This document shows positions 1 through 5,761 of a stretch of 6,546 nt of DNA, one piece after another; positions within the stretch are counted from its first letter, which is position 1; each line of letters begins with the position of its first letter. This stretch comes from Chloroflexota bacterium (GTDB taxonomy: Bacteria > Chloroflexota > Limnocylindria > Limnocylindrales > CSP1-4), in contig PMJT01000256.1 in the NCBI GenBank assembly GCA_003158495.1, positions 23,327 to 29,872 on the forward strand. The letters are read 5' to 3'. Under the pieces are notes generated by a model that searched no databases, had not been told where the DNA came from, and saw nothing but the letters and a program-made list of their open reading frames with translations. Position numbers and translations under genes: made by a program.

Positions 1-4
1 GCGA

Positions 5-1180
5 CTACGGCTGGTATAACTCCGCTGACGGGAGCTTCCCGGTGTAGTCCGAGAGCCCCGTGATCAGCACTCGGCCGTCGTGCAGCAAGATGGCCGGCGT
101 GGCGTAGTGCGTCGCGATCATCGAGCCGGTCTTTCTGAAAATGCCGGACCGTGGATCGTAGAGTTCGGCCGAAGCCAGGAGTGTCGAACCATCGGCGCCG
201 CCTACGAGAAGAACCTCCCCGTCGGCAAGAAGCGTTGCCGCGTGGCCCGCTCGCGCCGCGGCCATGGATCCAGTGGCTGCGAAGGTGCCGGTCCTGGGAT
301 CGTAAAGCTCCGCCGTCGTGAGCCCGTCGACCAACACGTTGCCGCCTCCGCTGACGAGGACCCTGCCGTCGTTCAGGAGCGTCGCGGCGTGGTCGCGTCG
401 CGCCGCGGCCATCGAGCCGATCGAAGAGAACTGCCCGGTCGCGGGGTCGTATAGCTCCGCGGAGGAGAGAGCCGGTCCGCCGGCATCTCCGCCCACGAAC
501 AGCACGTGGCCGTCCGCCAGGAGAGTGGCCGTATCATCACGACGCCCAACGAGCATCGAGCCGGTCTGGGTGAAGGTCCCGGTCTTCGGGTCATACAGCT
601 CGGCAGAGGCGATTGGCTCCGAATGGGTCCAGCCCCCGGCCACCAGCACGCGACCGTCGCCAAGAAGGGTTGCAGTGTGGCCGACACGAGCCGTCAGCAT
701 GGAGCCCGTCTGGCTGAACTCTCCGGTCTTCGGGTCATACAGTTCCGCCGAGGCGTAAAGCGAGAGGCCCAGCTCTCCCTCGCCCCCGGCGATCAGAACG
801 CGGCCGTCCTGGAGGAGAGTCGCGGTGTGGCCTTCGCGAGTTGATATCAGAGCACCGGTGGTCTGGAACGAGCCGGTGGACGGGACGAATAGCTCCGCCT
901 GGGCGGTCAATAGATGACCGACGCCGCCGCCGGCGATCAGGACTCGGCCGTCCTGGAGAAGTGTCGCTGTCTCGTATCCCCGAGGGATGGCCATCGGCCC
1001 GGTGGCCCTGAAAGTACCCGACCCGCTCGCCGACGAGACGGTCCACCAGCCCACCTCCATCGTGGCCAGTCCGACTAGAGCGACGCCGAGAAGTAGGGTC
1101 GTGGCGACGACGATCGGCCGCCGACGGCTGAGCGTGATCCCGGCATGACGTTCAGGCACGCTCCCTAAATCGCCCGGCAT
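5..1180 (-). CDS. Membrane-anchored kelch-type seven-bladed beta-propeller protein
   Basis: The 391-residue product has a short cytoplasmic N-terminus with an RRR cluster (residues 19-21), one hydrophobic segment (about 23-40) and then seven kelch-like modules filling the rest. The positive charge before the span predicts that the propeller lies outside the membrane; there is no lipobox cysteine, so it is a signal anchor or an ordinary signal peptide. Each module is about 48 residues and carries a GSM-type turn, a TATLL.DGRVL.(A/V)GG core and an AELYDP end; the AEL..P ends fall near 95, 145, 193, 241, 290, 338 and 386. The GTF..TG strand at 55-61 probably completes the last blade, because the protein stops straight after AELYQP. 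ATG at 1180 is preceded by GGGGAGGGG. It is the last gene of a probable operon, 102 bases after lipoprotein B. Kelch and galactose-oxidase-like propellers bind proteins or glycans; no oxidase copper ligands were recognised, so the role is unknown. Confidence 0.9.
   Translation of the reverse strand: MPGDLGSVPERHAGITLSRRRPIVVATTLLLGVALVGLATMEVGWWTVSSASGSGTFRATGPMAIPRGYETATLLQDGRVLIAGGGVGHLLTAQAELFVPSTGSFQTTGALISTREGHTATLLQDGRVLIAGGEGELGLSLYASAELYDPKTGEFSQTGSMLTARVGHTATLLGDGRVLVAGGWTHSEPIASAELYDPKTGTFTQTGSMLVGRRDDTATLLADGHVLFVGGDAGGPALSSAELYDPATGQFSSIGSMAAARRDHAATLLNDGRVLVSGGGNVLVDGLTTAELYDPRTGTFAATGSMAAARAGHAATLLADGEVLLVGGADGSTLLASAELYDPRSGIFRKTGSMIATHYATPAILLHDGRVLITGLSDYTGKLPSAELYQP
8..1024 (-). 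repeat. Seven in-gene kelch-module repeats
   Basis: The coding sequence repeats with a period of about 145-150 bases, matching the 48-50 residue protein modules. Some copies are still close at the DNA level: the segment coding for the GSM/AELYDP junction is nearly identical around 580-600 and 723-742. This suggests growth by internal duplication. These are protein-coding repeats, not a separate element. Confidence 0.75.
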
Positions 1181-1282
1181 GTCCCCTCCCCAGGAACTCG
1201 TCGCTCATGGACGGCCCACGCCAGTCCACTCGTAATGCGCAGGTGAGTCTCAACCGGATGACCCGGCGTTCAGCCGGCCGGA

Positions 1283-2011
1283 TCAGCTCGGGATTGAGAC
1301 AACGTTCGTGGGCGGAGCGACGCTGTTCGAGGCGTCGTTGACGTGAGTGACGTCGAAGCTGACACCGAAGGAGCCGGCCAGACCGAACGTGCCGCTCACC
1401 GGATAATTGCCGGCTTTGGCGACCCAAAGGTCCGCCGCGAGCATGGCCGTGCCGGCGGTCGCCGAATAGTGGCTCGCCAGCGAGCGGTCGCCCTGGTAGT
1501 GGATGCACGCGATGCCGTTCTTCGACTCGTCGCCCTGCGCTTTGAAATCGGACGCGTAGGCGTCGAACCAGGTGTCGTAGTTGCCGCCCGGCAGTAGCCC
1601 GGCGAGGGTCAGGTCACTGGCATCGAAGGCGATCCAGGTGATGCCGTCGTAGGTCGTCCAGGCCTGGTTGCCGACGACCGTGTACTGGGCGCCGCCGGAG
1701 GCCGTGACCCAGTAGGCCGGAGTCGGCTTGTTGATCACGGTGCCGCCGATCCGGTAGCCGCCGGACGGGGCAGGAAGGGCCGTCGACGCGGCGCCGGCGA
1801 GGGTCTCGCTGAACTGGTAGCTGGTCAGCGAGTCGAGATTGGCCGAGAGGCCGGCGGGCAGGGCGCCGCCACCGGAAACCGAACCGGTCTGGGCCGGCCC
1901 TGTTTGCCCGGGGTTCTGGCCGGCGCCGGAACTGCCGCAGGCGACGGCAACCAGGCCAATGGAAAGGCCGATCGCAACCAGGAGCCGGACGGAGCCTCGT
2001 GGCCGAGTCAT
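1283..2011 (-). CDS. Putative lipoprotein B, paralogue of the upstream lipoprotein
   Basis: The 242-residue product has a lipoprotein signal peptide: basic start MTRPRGSVR, hydrophobic core, and VAVAC with the lipidated cysteine at position 25. A Gly/Ser/Gln-rich linker (about 26-52) leads to a globular domain. It shares several blocks in the same order with the gene 22 bases upstream: LTSYQFSETLAG (62-73), KNGIACIHYQG (164-174), ADLWVAKAGNYPVSG (193-207) and FDVTHVNDASN (219-229). The pattern of a surface lipoprotein with many short beta strands recalls LppX/LprG/LolA-like lipid-binding lipoproteins, but this is a weak resemblance and no function is assigned. The start was set at ATG 2011, which gives a proper signal peptide and has GAGGG 10 bases upstream; the open frame extends further without a plausible leader. 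A free Cys169 is not shared with the paralogue. Confidence 0.85.
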   Translation of the reverse strand: MTRPRGSVRLLVAIGLSIGLVAVACGSSGAGQNPGQTGPAQTGSVSGGGALPAGLSANLDSLTSYQFSETLAGAASTALPAPSGGYRIGGTVINKPTPAYWVTASGGAQYTVVGNQAWTTYDGITWIAFDASDLTLAGLLPGGNYDTWFDAYASDFKAQGDESKNGIACIHYQGDRSLASHYSATAGTAMLAADLWVAKAGNYPVSGTFGLAGSFGVSFDVTHVNDASNSVAPPTNVVSIPS

Positions 2012-2033
2012 GGGAGGATCGCCCTCGTGGCCG

Positions 2034-2846
2034 CTAGGCCCCGGTGATGTTCGTCGGCACAGTGACCTTGTTCGCCGGGTCGTTGACCTTCGTGATCTCG
2101 AACAGGATCTCGTAGGCGATGCTGTTGTCACTCGCCTTTGCCACGACGGCCAGGCTGACCGGATAGCCGCCGTTCTGGGCGAGCCAGATGTCCGCGGTCC
2201 AGGTCGCGTTGTCTACGCCGGAGACGGATGCGAGCTCCGCCAGGGCGGAGGCTCCTGCCTGGTAGTGGTCGGCGGCGACACCGTTCTTGGTTTCCGTACC
2301 GACGACGCTATAGCCGCTGCCCGATGGATTGAACGCGGCGAAGATCGAGGCTGGCGTCCACTGGTCGGTCAGACCGGGGGCCTGCACATCTGTCTTGGTG
2401 AAGCCGCCAGTGTTGCCCATGTCGAGGTAATCCGAGCCGCCAGTCTCGATGATGTGGAGTTCACCCACGGTGACGTCGGCGCTCTTCTCCGGCGACAGGA
2501 TGACGGTGCCCTTGACTGCGAACGGGGTGTTTGGCGCAGCCGGGGAGCCGCCGACGCTGGAGTACATGTCGTCAAACGTTCCGCCGGCGAGCGTCATCGT
2601 GTACTTGTAGCTGGTGAGGTTCCCCATCGCGTCGCCGGCATTGTCGAGAGCGGAGGTTGCCTGGGCGGACGGGGCGGACGTCGGGGCCTGACCGGCGGGA
2701 GTTGCCGTGGCAGCGGACTGGCTGGGAGCATTGCTGGCGCCGGCAGACGGCGTTGCGGTATTCCCGGAGCAGGCAGAGGCGGCGATCGCTACCGCGGCCG
2801 CGAGGACCAGCAGGCCACGGCCGCGCCGCGGAAGAACCTGGTACAC
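2034..2846 (-). CDS. Putative lipoprotein A with Thr/Ser/Ala/Pro linker
   Basis: Counted from GTG 2846 the product has 270 residues: basic N-terminus (PRRGRG), hydrophobic core, and the lipobox ASAC with the lipidated cysteine at 26. An unusually long low-complexity Ala/Thr/Ser/Pro linker (about 27-68) would hold the domain away from the membrane. The domain carries LTSYKYTMTLAG (77-88), KNGVAADHYQAG (187-198), ADIWLAQNGGYPVSL (218-232) and ITKVNDPANKVTVPTNI (251-267), each matching lipoprotein B in the same order. GTG 2846 is preferred because GGAGGT lies just upstream and the signal peptide then has normal length; ATG 2867 is in frame and would add seven residues, with only a weak ribosome site. 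It is probably the first gene of a three-gene surface-protein operon. An LppX/LprG-like lipid-binding role is possible but unproven. Confidence 0.85.
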   Translation of the reverse strand: MYQVLPRRGRGLLVLAAAVAIAASACSGNTATPSAGASNAPSQSAATATPAGQAPTSAPSAQATSALDNAGDAMGNLTSYKYTMTLAGGTFDDMYSSVGGSPAAPNTPFAVKGTVILSPEKSADVTVGELHIIETGGSDYLDMGNTGGFTKTDVQAPGLTDQWTPASIFAAFNPSGSGYSVVGTETKNGVAADHYQAGASALAELASVSGVDNATWTADIWLAQNGGYPVSLAVVAKASDNSIAYEILFEITKVNDPANKVTVPTNITGA

Positions 2847-2850
2847 GTCT

Positions 2851-2856
2851 ACCTCC
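2851..2856 (-). promoter_or_regulatory. Ribosome binding site choosing GTG 2846 for lipoprotein A
   Basis: On the minus strand GGAGGT sits here, so the GGAGG core is five bases from GTG 2846. It lies inside the coding sequence if ATG 2867 is used instead. The strength and spacing favour the shorter protein. Confidence 0.6.
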
Positions 2857-2937
2857 GCTCCATCCATGGCAGCCCCAATGGGGTCCGTCCTGCGCGAGGG
2901 ACCCGCTGGCCCCCGATCGGACACCGGCTTCGCGTCC

Positions 2938-2967
2938 AAGGTATCACGACATCCGGCGTCCGCCCAA
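2938..2967 (-). promoter_or_regulatory. Possible promoter of the lipoprotein/kelch operon
   Basis: On the minus strand TTGGGC (2967-2962) is followed after 18 bases by TACCTT (2943-2938), with a TG one base before the -10 as in extended -10 promoters. Each hexamer matches the sigma-70 consensus at only three positions. Transcription would begin about 85 bases before the GTG start. The spacer equals that of the two better promoters in this window, which is the main reason to list it. Confidence 0.3.
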
Positions 2968-3077
2968 ACGAGGGACGCCACTTGAAGCCGGTGTGGTGCG
3001 CGGGGCCTGGGCGGCCCACCCTCCCGACCTGAGCCGTCGCGTGGCGCGAGCCGCGACCCGCGCTGGAAGGCGGTCCC

Positions 3078-3107
3078 TTGACGTTCTCACGAGGCGCCAT
3101 GCATGAT
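3078..3107 (+). promoter_or_regulatory. Promoter of the cysteine leader and cysE-cysK
   Basis: TTGACG (3078-3083) matches the -35 consensus at five of six positions. After 18 bases CATGAT (3102-3107) matches the -10 consensus at four. Transcription is expected to start six or seven bases downstream, at about 3113-3114. That is exactly the A of the leader-peptide ATG, so the leader ORF would be translated from a leaderless 5' end; there is no Shine-Dalgarno sequence at proper spacing before that ATG. Confidence 0.65.
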
Positions 3108-3113
3108 TGACAC

Positions 3114-3170
3114 ATGGACTCCAGCCGATTCACCTGCCTCTGTCCCCGGCGGCCCCGCCGTAGGAGGTAG
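3114..3170 (+). CDS. Cysteine-codon leader peptide of cysE-cysK (18 residues)
   Basis: The reading frame encodes MDSSRFTCLCPRRPRRRR and then TAG. Cysteine codons TGC (3135-3137) and TGT (3141-3143) stand two apart in an 18-residue peptide placed between a promoter and an intrinsic terminator, directly ahead of the cysteine biosynthesis genes. Third positions are G or C in 15 of 18 codons, as in the neighbouring genes, while the competing frame from ATG 3103 lacks this bias. No ribosome site precedes ATG 3114, which coincides with the predicted transcription start, so leaderless translation is likely. The last two sense codons are AGG AGG, just before the stop, and could slow the ribosome there. 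Cysteine-rich leader peptides that sense cysteine supply are known in mycobacteria. The peptide itself probably has no function beyond its translation. The call rests on layout, not on homology. Confidence 0.7.
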   Translation: MDSSRFTCLCPRRPRRRR

Positions 3171-3218
3171 CCGGCTGCTTCGCGCTCCCAGTCGTGAGCG
3201 CGCCGAGTCGCTCCAGGG

Positions 3219-3250
3219 GCCGCGGTCCTAACGGAAACCGCGGCTTTTTT
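3219..3250 (+). terminator. Intrinsic terminator in the cysE leader
   Basis: GCCGCGGT (3219-3226) pairs perfectly with ACCGCGGC (3237-3244) around a 10-base loop and is followed at once by six T residues (3245-3250). It is the only hairpin plus T-run in the window and lies 122 bases before the cysE start, downstream of the promoter at 3078. There is no larger gene for it to end, which points to premature termination or to a short RNA of about 135 bases. Confidence 0.85.
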
Positions 3251-3372
3251 GTTACCTCCCACCGGACGCGCCGCGAACGACAGCGAGTGCGACGCCCTGC
3301 GCGCCGCGCTCCCGGCATTCTCCAGAGCAGTCCGTTCCGCCGCTCCAGGCACCAGCATTCTCCGAGGAACTC

Positions 3373-4263
3373 ATGGTTCTCCCGCTTCGATCAGTCAACA
3401 CGGCAAAGGCAGCCAAGGCCCCGAGCGATCCGCTCGACGGCCTGGCCTCGCGGCTGTACGGCGTCCTCGCCGATGGCCACGGCACACGCCTCGCCAAGGC
3501 CCGCGTGGCCGCCTGGATCCGCGGCCTCATGGACACCCTGTTCCCCCAGGCGGCCGAACAGACACCCGCGACGACCGGCGAGGTGCGCGATGCCCTCGAC
3601 GCGTCCGCTGCGGAACTCCGGTCCCTTCTGCGGCCCCTCGAAGACGACATCGACGACCCTGCCGAGATCGCGGCCGCCTTCTTCCGCTCCCTGCCCGAGA
3701 TCCACCGCCAGCTGATGATCGACGCCACTGCCATCGAGCGCGGCGACCCCGCGGCCGAGAGCGTGGACGAGGTCATCCTGGCCTACCCCGGCTTCCAGGC
3801 CATCGCCGTTCATCGCATTGCCCACCGATTCGTGGAACTGGGCGTGCCGCTCCTGCCGCGGGTGCTGTCCGAATGGGCCCACGAGCGGACCGGCATCGAC
3901 ATCCATCCGGGCGCAACGCTCGGCCATCCCGTGATCATCGACCACGGCACCGGCATCGTCATCGGCGAGACGGCCGTCATCGGCAACAACGTCAAGCTCT
4001 ACCAGGGCGTGACGCTGGGCGCACTCTCGGTCAACAAGTCGCTGGCGTCGACCAAGCGCCATCCCACGATCGAGAACGACGTCGTCATCTACGCCAACGC
4101 GACCATCCTCGGCGGCGAGACCGTCATCGGCCGCGGCAGCGTGATCGGCGGCAACGTCTGGCTGACGGCCAGCATCCCGCCCAATTCCATCGTGTACCAG
4201 CGCAGCGAGGTCCACGTCCGGCAGGGCAAGGACGACTTCGAAGCGCCCGACTTCGTCATCTAG
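3373..4263 (+). CDS. cysE: Serine O-acetyltransferase
   Basis: The enzyme transfers acetyl from acetyl-CoA to L-serine, giving O-acetyl-L-serine, the first committed step of cysteine synthesis in the cytoplasm. The 296-residue product has the helical N-terminal domain (about 20-170) with the family signature GDPA (124-127) and the GF.A...HRIAH helix (140-151). A left-handed beta-helix of hexapeptide repeats follows (about 174-275). Asp176 (IDIHPG) and His191 (DHGTG) are 15 residues apart, as are Asp143 and His158 of the E. coli catalytic pair; GIVIGETAVIG and KLYQGVTLG follow. The VTLGALSV and KRHPTIE stretch resembles the longer EpsC-like serine acetyltransferases. The C-terminus is DFVI, and a terminal Ile is what binds the CysK active site in the cysteine synthase complex. 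ATG 3373 follows GAGGAA. Expression is probably set by the attenuator upstream, and cysK follows 57 bases downstream. Confidence 0.96.
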   Translation: MVLPLRSVNTAKAAKAPSDPLDGLASRLYGVLADGHGTRLAKARVAAWIRGLMDTLFPQAAEQTPATTGEVRDALDASAAELRSLLRPLEDDIDDPAEIAAAFFRSLPEIHRQLMIDATAIERGDPAAESVDEVILAYPGFQAIAVHRIAHRFVELGVPLLPRVLSEWAHERTGIDIHPGATLGHPVIIDHGTGIVIGETAVIGNNVKLYQGVTLGALSVNKSLASTKRHPTIENDVVIYANATILGGETVIGRGSVIGGNVWLTASIPPNSIVYQRSEVHVRQGKDDFEAPDFVI

Positions 4264-4320
4264 CCACTACTGCGCGGCCGGCCACGGTCGCGCGCATCCA
4301 CTTCCATCAAGGAGATCTCT

Positions 4321-5265
4321 GTGGCAAAGGCCAACACGATCCTGGACACCATCGGCAACACGACCGAACTTCGCATCAACAAGCTCTTCGACCCGCGCGT
4401 TGAAGTCTGGGTCAAGCTCGAGCGCGAGAACCCGGGCGGCTCCATCAAGGACCGCATCGCCCTTGCGATGATCGTGGACGCGGAAAAGCGGGGAGTCCTC
4501 AAGCCAGGCAGCATCATCGTCGAGCCCACGTCCGGCAATACCGGAGTCGGCCTGGCGCTGGTAGCCGCGGTCAAGGGCTACAAGCTCATCCTCGTGATGC
4601 CCGAGTCGTTCTCGGTCGAGCGGCGCAAGCTGATGGCCGCCTACGGCGCGACCTTCGAACTCACCCCGCGCGAACTGGGCATGAAGGGCGCGATCGCAAA
4701 GGCCCGCGAGATCGTGGAGGCCACGCCCAACGCCTGGCTGCCGATGCAGTTCGACAACCCGGCCAACGTCGAGATCCACAAGTCGACGACGGCCGAAGAG
4801 ATCGCCCGCGACTTCCCAGACGGCCTCGACTACATCTTCGCGGGCGTCGGCACCGGCGGCCACGCCACTGCCGTCGGCGAGGTCCTCCGGCCACGCTGGC
4901 CGAACCTCCAGGTCTTTGCCGTTGAGCCGGAACTCTCGCCGGTAATCAGCGGCGGAGCGCCCGGGCCGCACCCTCTGCAGGGCATCGGGGCCGGGTTCAT
5001 TCCCGGCAACTTCCACCGCGACGCCGTGACCGGGGTCGTTCAGGTAGCTGCACCGGACGCGTTCAGCTTCGCCCAGCGGGCCGCCCGCGAGGAAGGCCTG
5101 CTGATCGGAGTCTCGTCGGGAGCGGTGCTCGCGGCCGTGGCGAAGAAGCTGCCGGAGATCAAGGACGGGGCTCGCATTCTGGCCTTCACTTACGACACCG
5201 GGGAGCGATACCTGTCCGTGCCCGGACTCTTCGACGTCGAACCGGAGGCCGTCGCAGTCGGCTGA
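4321..5265 (+). CDS. cysK: Cysteine synthase A (O-acetylserine sulfhydrylase)
   Basis: This pyridoxal-phosphate enzyme replaces the acetyl group of O-acetyl-L-serine with sulfide to give L-cysteine. At 314 residues it has normal family length. Visible motifs, in order: NPGGSIKDR with the Schiff-base Lys43; the substrate-binding loop EPTSGNTG (69-75 region); MPE.FSVERRKLM.AYGA (93-110); QFDNPAN (143-149); the phosphate-binding loop GTGG (177-180); the conserved PELSPVISGG..GPH and GIGAGFIP stretches (203-228); and GVSSGA (263-268), whose serine contacts the cofactor ring. The start is GTG 4321 with AAGGAG (4309-4314) six bases upstream. It forms an operon with cysE and is its likely partner in the cysteine synthase complex. 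A strong hairpin lies 17 bases after the stop. Cystathionine beta-synthase is a related alternative, but length and motifs fit CysK better. Confidence 0.96.
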   Translation: MAKANTILDTIGNTTELRINKLFDPRVEVWVKLERENPGGSIKDRIALAMIVDAEKRGVLKPGSIIVEPTSGNTGVGLALVAAVKGYKLILVMPESFSVERRKLMAAYGATFELTPRELGMKGAIAKAREIVEATPNAWLPMQFDNPANVEIHKSTTAEEIARDFPDGLDYIFAGVGTGGHATAVGEVLRPRWPNLQVFAVEPELSPVISGGAPGPHPLQGIGAGFIPGNFHRDAVTGVVQVAAPDAFSFAQRAAREEGLLIGVSSGAVLAAVAKKLPEIKDGARILAFTYDTGERYLSVPGLFDVEPEAVAVG

Positions 5266-5282
5266 CGTAGTCTCGGCAATAC

Positions 5283-5312
5283 AGAGCGGTCGCTCGAAAG
5301 GGCGGCCGCTCT
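5283..5312 (+). terminator. Probable terminator after cysK
   Basis: AGAGCGGTCGC (5283-5293) pairs with GCGGCCGCTCT (5302-5312) over 11 base pairs including one G-U, around the loop TCGAAAGG. The 3' side is TGCTGCTT, pyrimidine-rich but without a real T-run, so efficiency is uncertain. It begins 17 bases after the cysK stop and most likely ends the cysE-cysK transcript. Confidence 0.6.
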
Positions 5313-5319
5313 TGCTGCT

Positions 5320-5367
5320 TAAGGCGCGCGCTACTGATTATCTATCTGCTGAAGATTAAGCGCCTTA
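5320..5367. repeat. Short inverted repeat around an A/T-rich core
   Basis: TAAGGCGC (5320-5327) and GCGCCTTA (5360-5367) form a perfect 8-base inverted repeat, separated by 32 bases that are clearly richer in A/T than the surrounding DNA. It could be a regulator site or an RNA hairpin. TTGCTG (5312-5317) and GATTAT (5336-5341), 18 bases apart, could be a poor promoter for the small membrane gene downstream. Confidence 0.4.
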
Positions 5368-5494
5368 CTCAAGGCCCTTACACCTGCGCAGATCGGCCCC
5401 TGGGGCACTGTCCGGCGCGCCATCCGAAGGGCGATAGTCGGGGCCCAGACCGGTGGTGGAGCCGGCCGTACAAGCGTCCCCCAGGAAAGTAGCC

Positions 5495-5671
5495 GTGCGC
5501 GAGACGATTGGCCGCCACTTCGACGTGGTGGTCGTGATCTGGTTCCTCACTCTCGCCGTCGGCTGGTCGTTCGTGATGCTGTCGAAGTCGGACCTGCGGA
5601 CGGACCAGTGGTCGTCGGCACCGCAGAGCGGGCCAGCCTGGGTGATCTCGGGCGACAACGCGGCGCAATAG
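5495..5671 (+). CDS. Small single-span membrane protein, unknown
   Basis: Not recognised as a known family. From GTG 5495 the product has 58 residues: a short basic N-terminus (VRETIGRHFD), one hydrophobic segment of about 20 residues (9-28, with VVVVIWFLTLAVGW inside), then a polar tail containing DLRTDQW and ending in ISGDNAAQ. Nearly all third codon positions are G or C, as expected for a real gene here, and the hydrophobic run is hard to get as a shadow of an opposite-strand frame. AGGA at 5483-5486 is eight bases before GTG 5495; an in-frame GTG at 5453 would add 14 residues but lacks a better ribosome site. With three arginines near the start and more charge in the tail, topology is unclear. 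It stands alone after the cysK terminator and converges with the next gene. A chance open frame remains possible. Confidence 0.55.
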   Translation: MRETIGRHFDVVVVIWFLTLAVGWSFVMLSKSDLRTDQWSSAPQSGPAWVISGDNAAQ

Positions 5672-5723
5672 GCCCAGAGCGCTGAGCCGCGACCCGCGCC
5701 GCGGGCAATCGACTGCCGAAGGC

Positions 5724-5754
5724 CGGCGCGGCTCGTCGGCCGGCGTTCGCGCCG
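5724..5754. other. G/C hairpin between convergent genes
   Basis: CGGCGCG (5724-5730) and CGCGCCG (5748-5754) are perfect inverted arms around a 17-base loop, lying in the 90 bases between two convergent genes. The hairpin reads the same in both transcripts and could help end both, but no T-run follows on either strand. Confidence 0.3.
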
Positions 5755-5761
5755 CGGAGCC

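Larger units (their letters stand above)
3114..3250 (+). promoter_or_regulatory. Candidate cysteine-responsive transcription attenuator
   Basis: The leader RNA can fold in exclusive ways. Terminator: 3219-3226 with 3237-3244, then T6. Antiterminator option 1: GCGGCCCC (3149-3156) is perfectly complementary to GGGGCCGC (3216-3223), the base and 5' arm of the terminator. Antiterminator option 2: 3181-3189 pairs with 3216-3224 with one mismatch and one G-U. Competing local hairpins: CGGCG/CGCCG (3147-3151 with 3156-3160), and CGCGCTC/GAGCGCG (3181-3187 with 3196-3202), extended by 3172-3176 with 3206-3210. A ribosome waiting at the first Cys codon (3135) should leave 3149-3156 just exposed, letting it block the terminator; one that reads on to the stop would cover it. 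Shortage of cysteinyl-tRNA would then raise cysE-cysK transcription. The pairings are read from the sequence; the mechanism is inferred. Confidence 0.6.

Noticed and set aside
1263..1277. Hairpin CCGGC/GCCGG with a five-base loop just after the lipoprotein B stop on the minus strand.
   Set aside because: Only five base pairs and no T-run; such arms are common by chance in this composition, and the kelch gene downstream may be co-transcribed.
3103..3231. Alternative 42-codon ORF from ATG 3103, with GAGG eight bases upstream, overlapping the leader and ending in the terminator loop.
   Set aside because: Its third codon positions lack the G/C bias of the window, it contains no Cys codon, and its start lies inside the predicted -10 hexamer. 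The 3114 frame fits better.
3114..3250. T-box or SAM riboswitch upstream of cysE.
   Set aside because: ACCGCG occurs in the terminator, but on its 3' arm and without the preceding GGGTGG block, so T-box logic does not fit. No SAM-I core motif was seen. The Cys-codon ORF explains the layout better.
3315..3363. Direct repeat GCATTCTCC at 3315-3323 and 3355-3363 before cysE.
   Set aside because: Nine bases twice within 50 bases, with no symmetry or promoter context; not enough to call a regulator site.
3249..4403. Long Arg/Pro/His-rich open frame overlapping cysE on the same strand, and long opposite-strand frames over cysE and cysK.
   Set aside because: These are shadow frames of strongly biased codons; cysE and cysK account for the region with conserved catalytic motifs.
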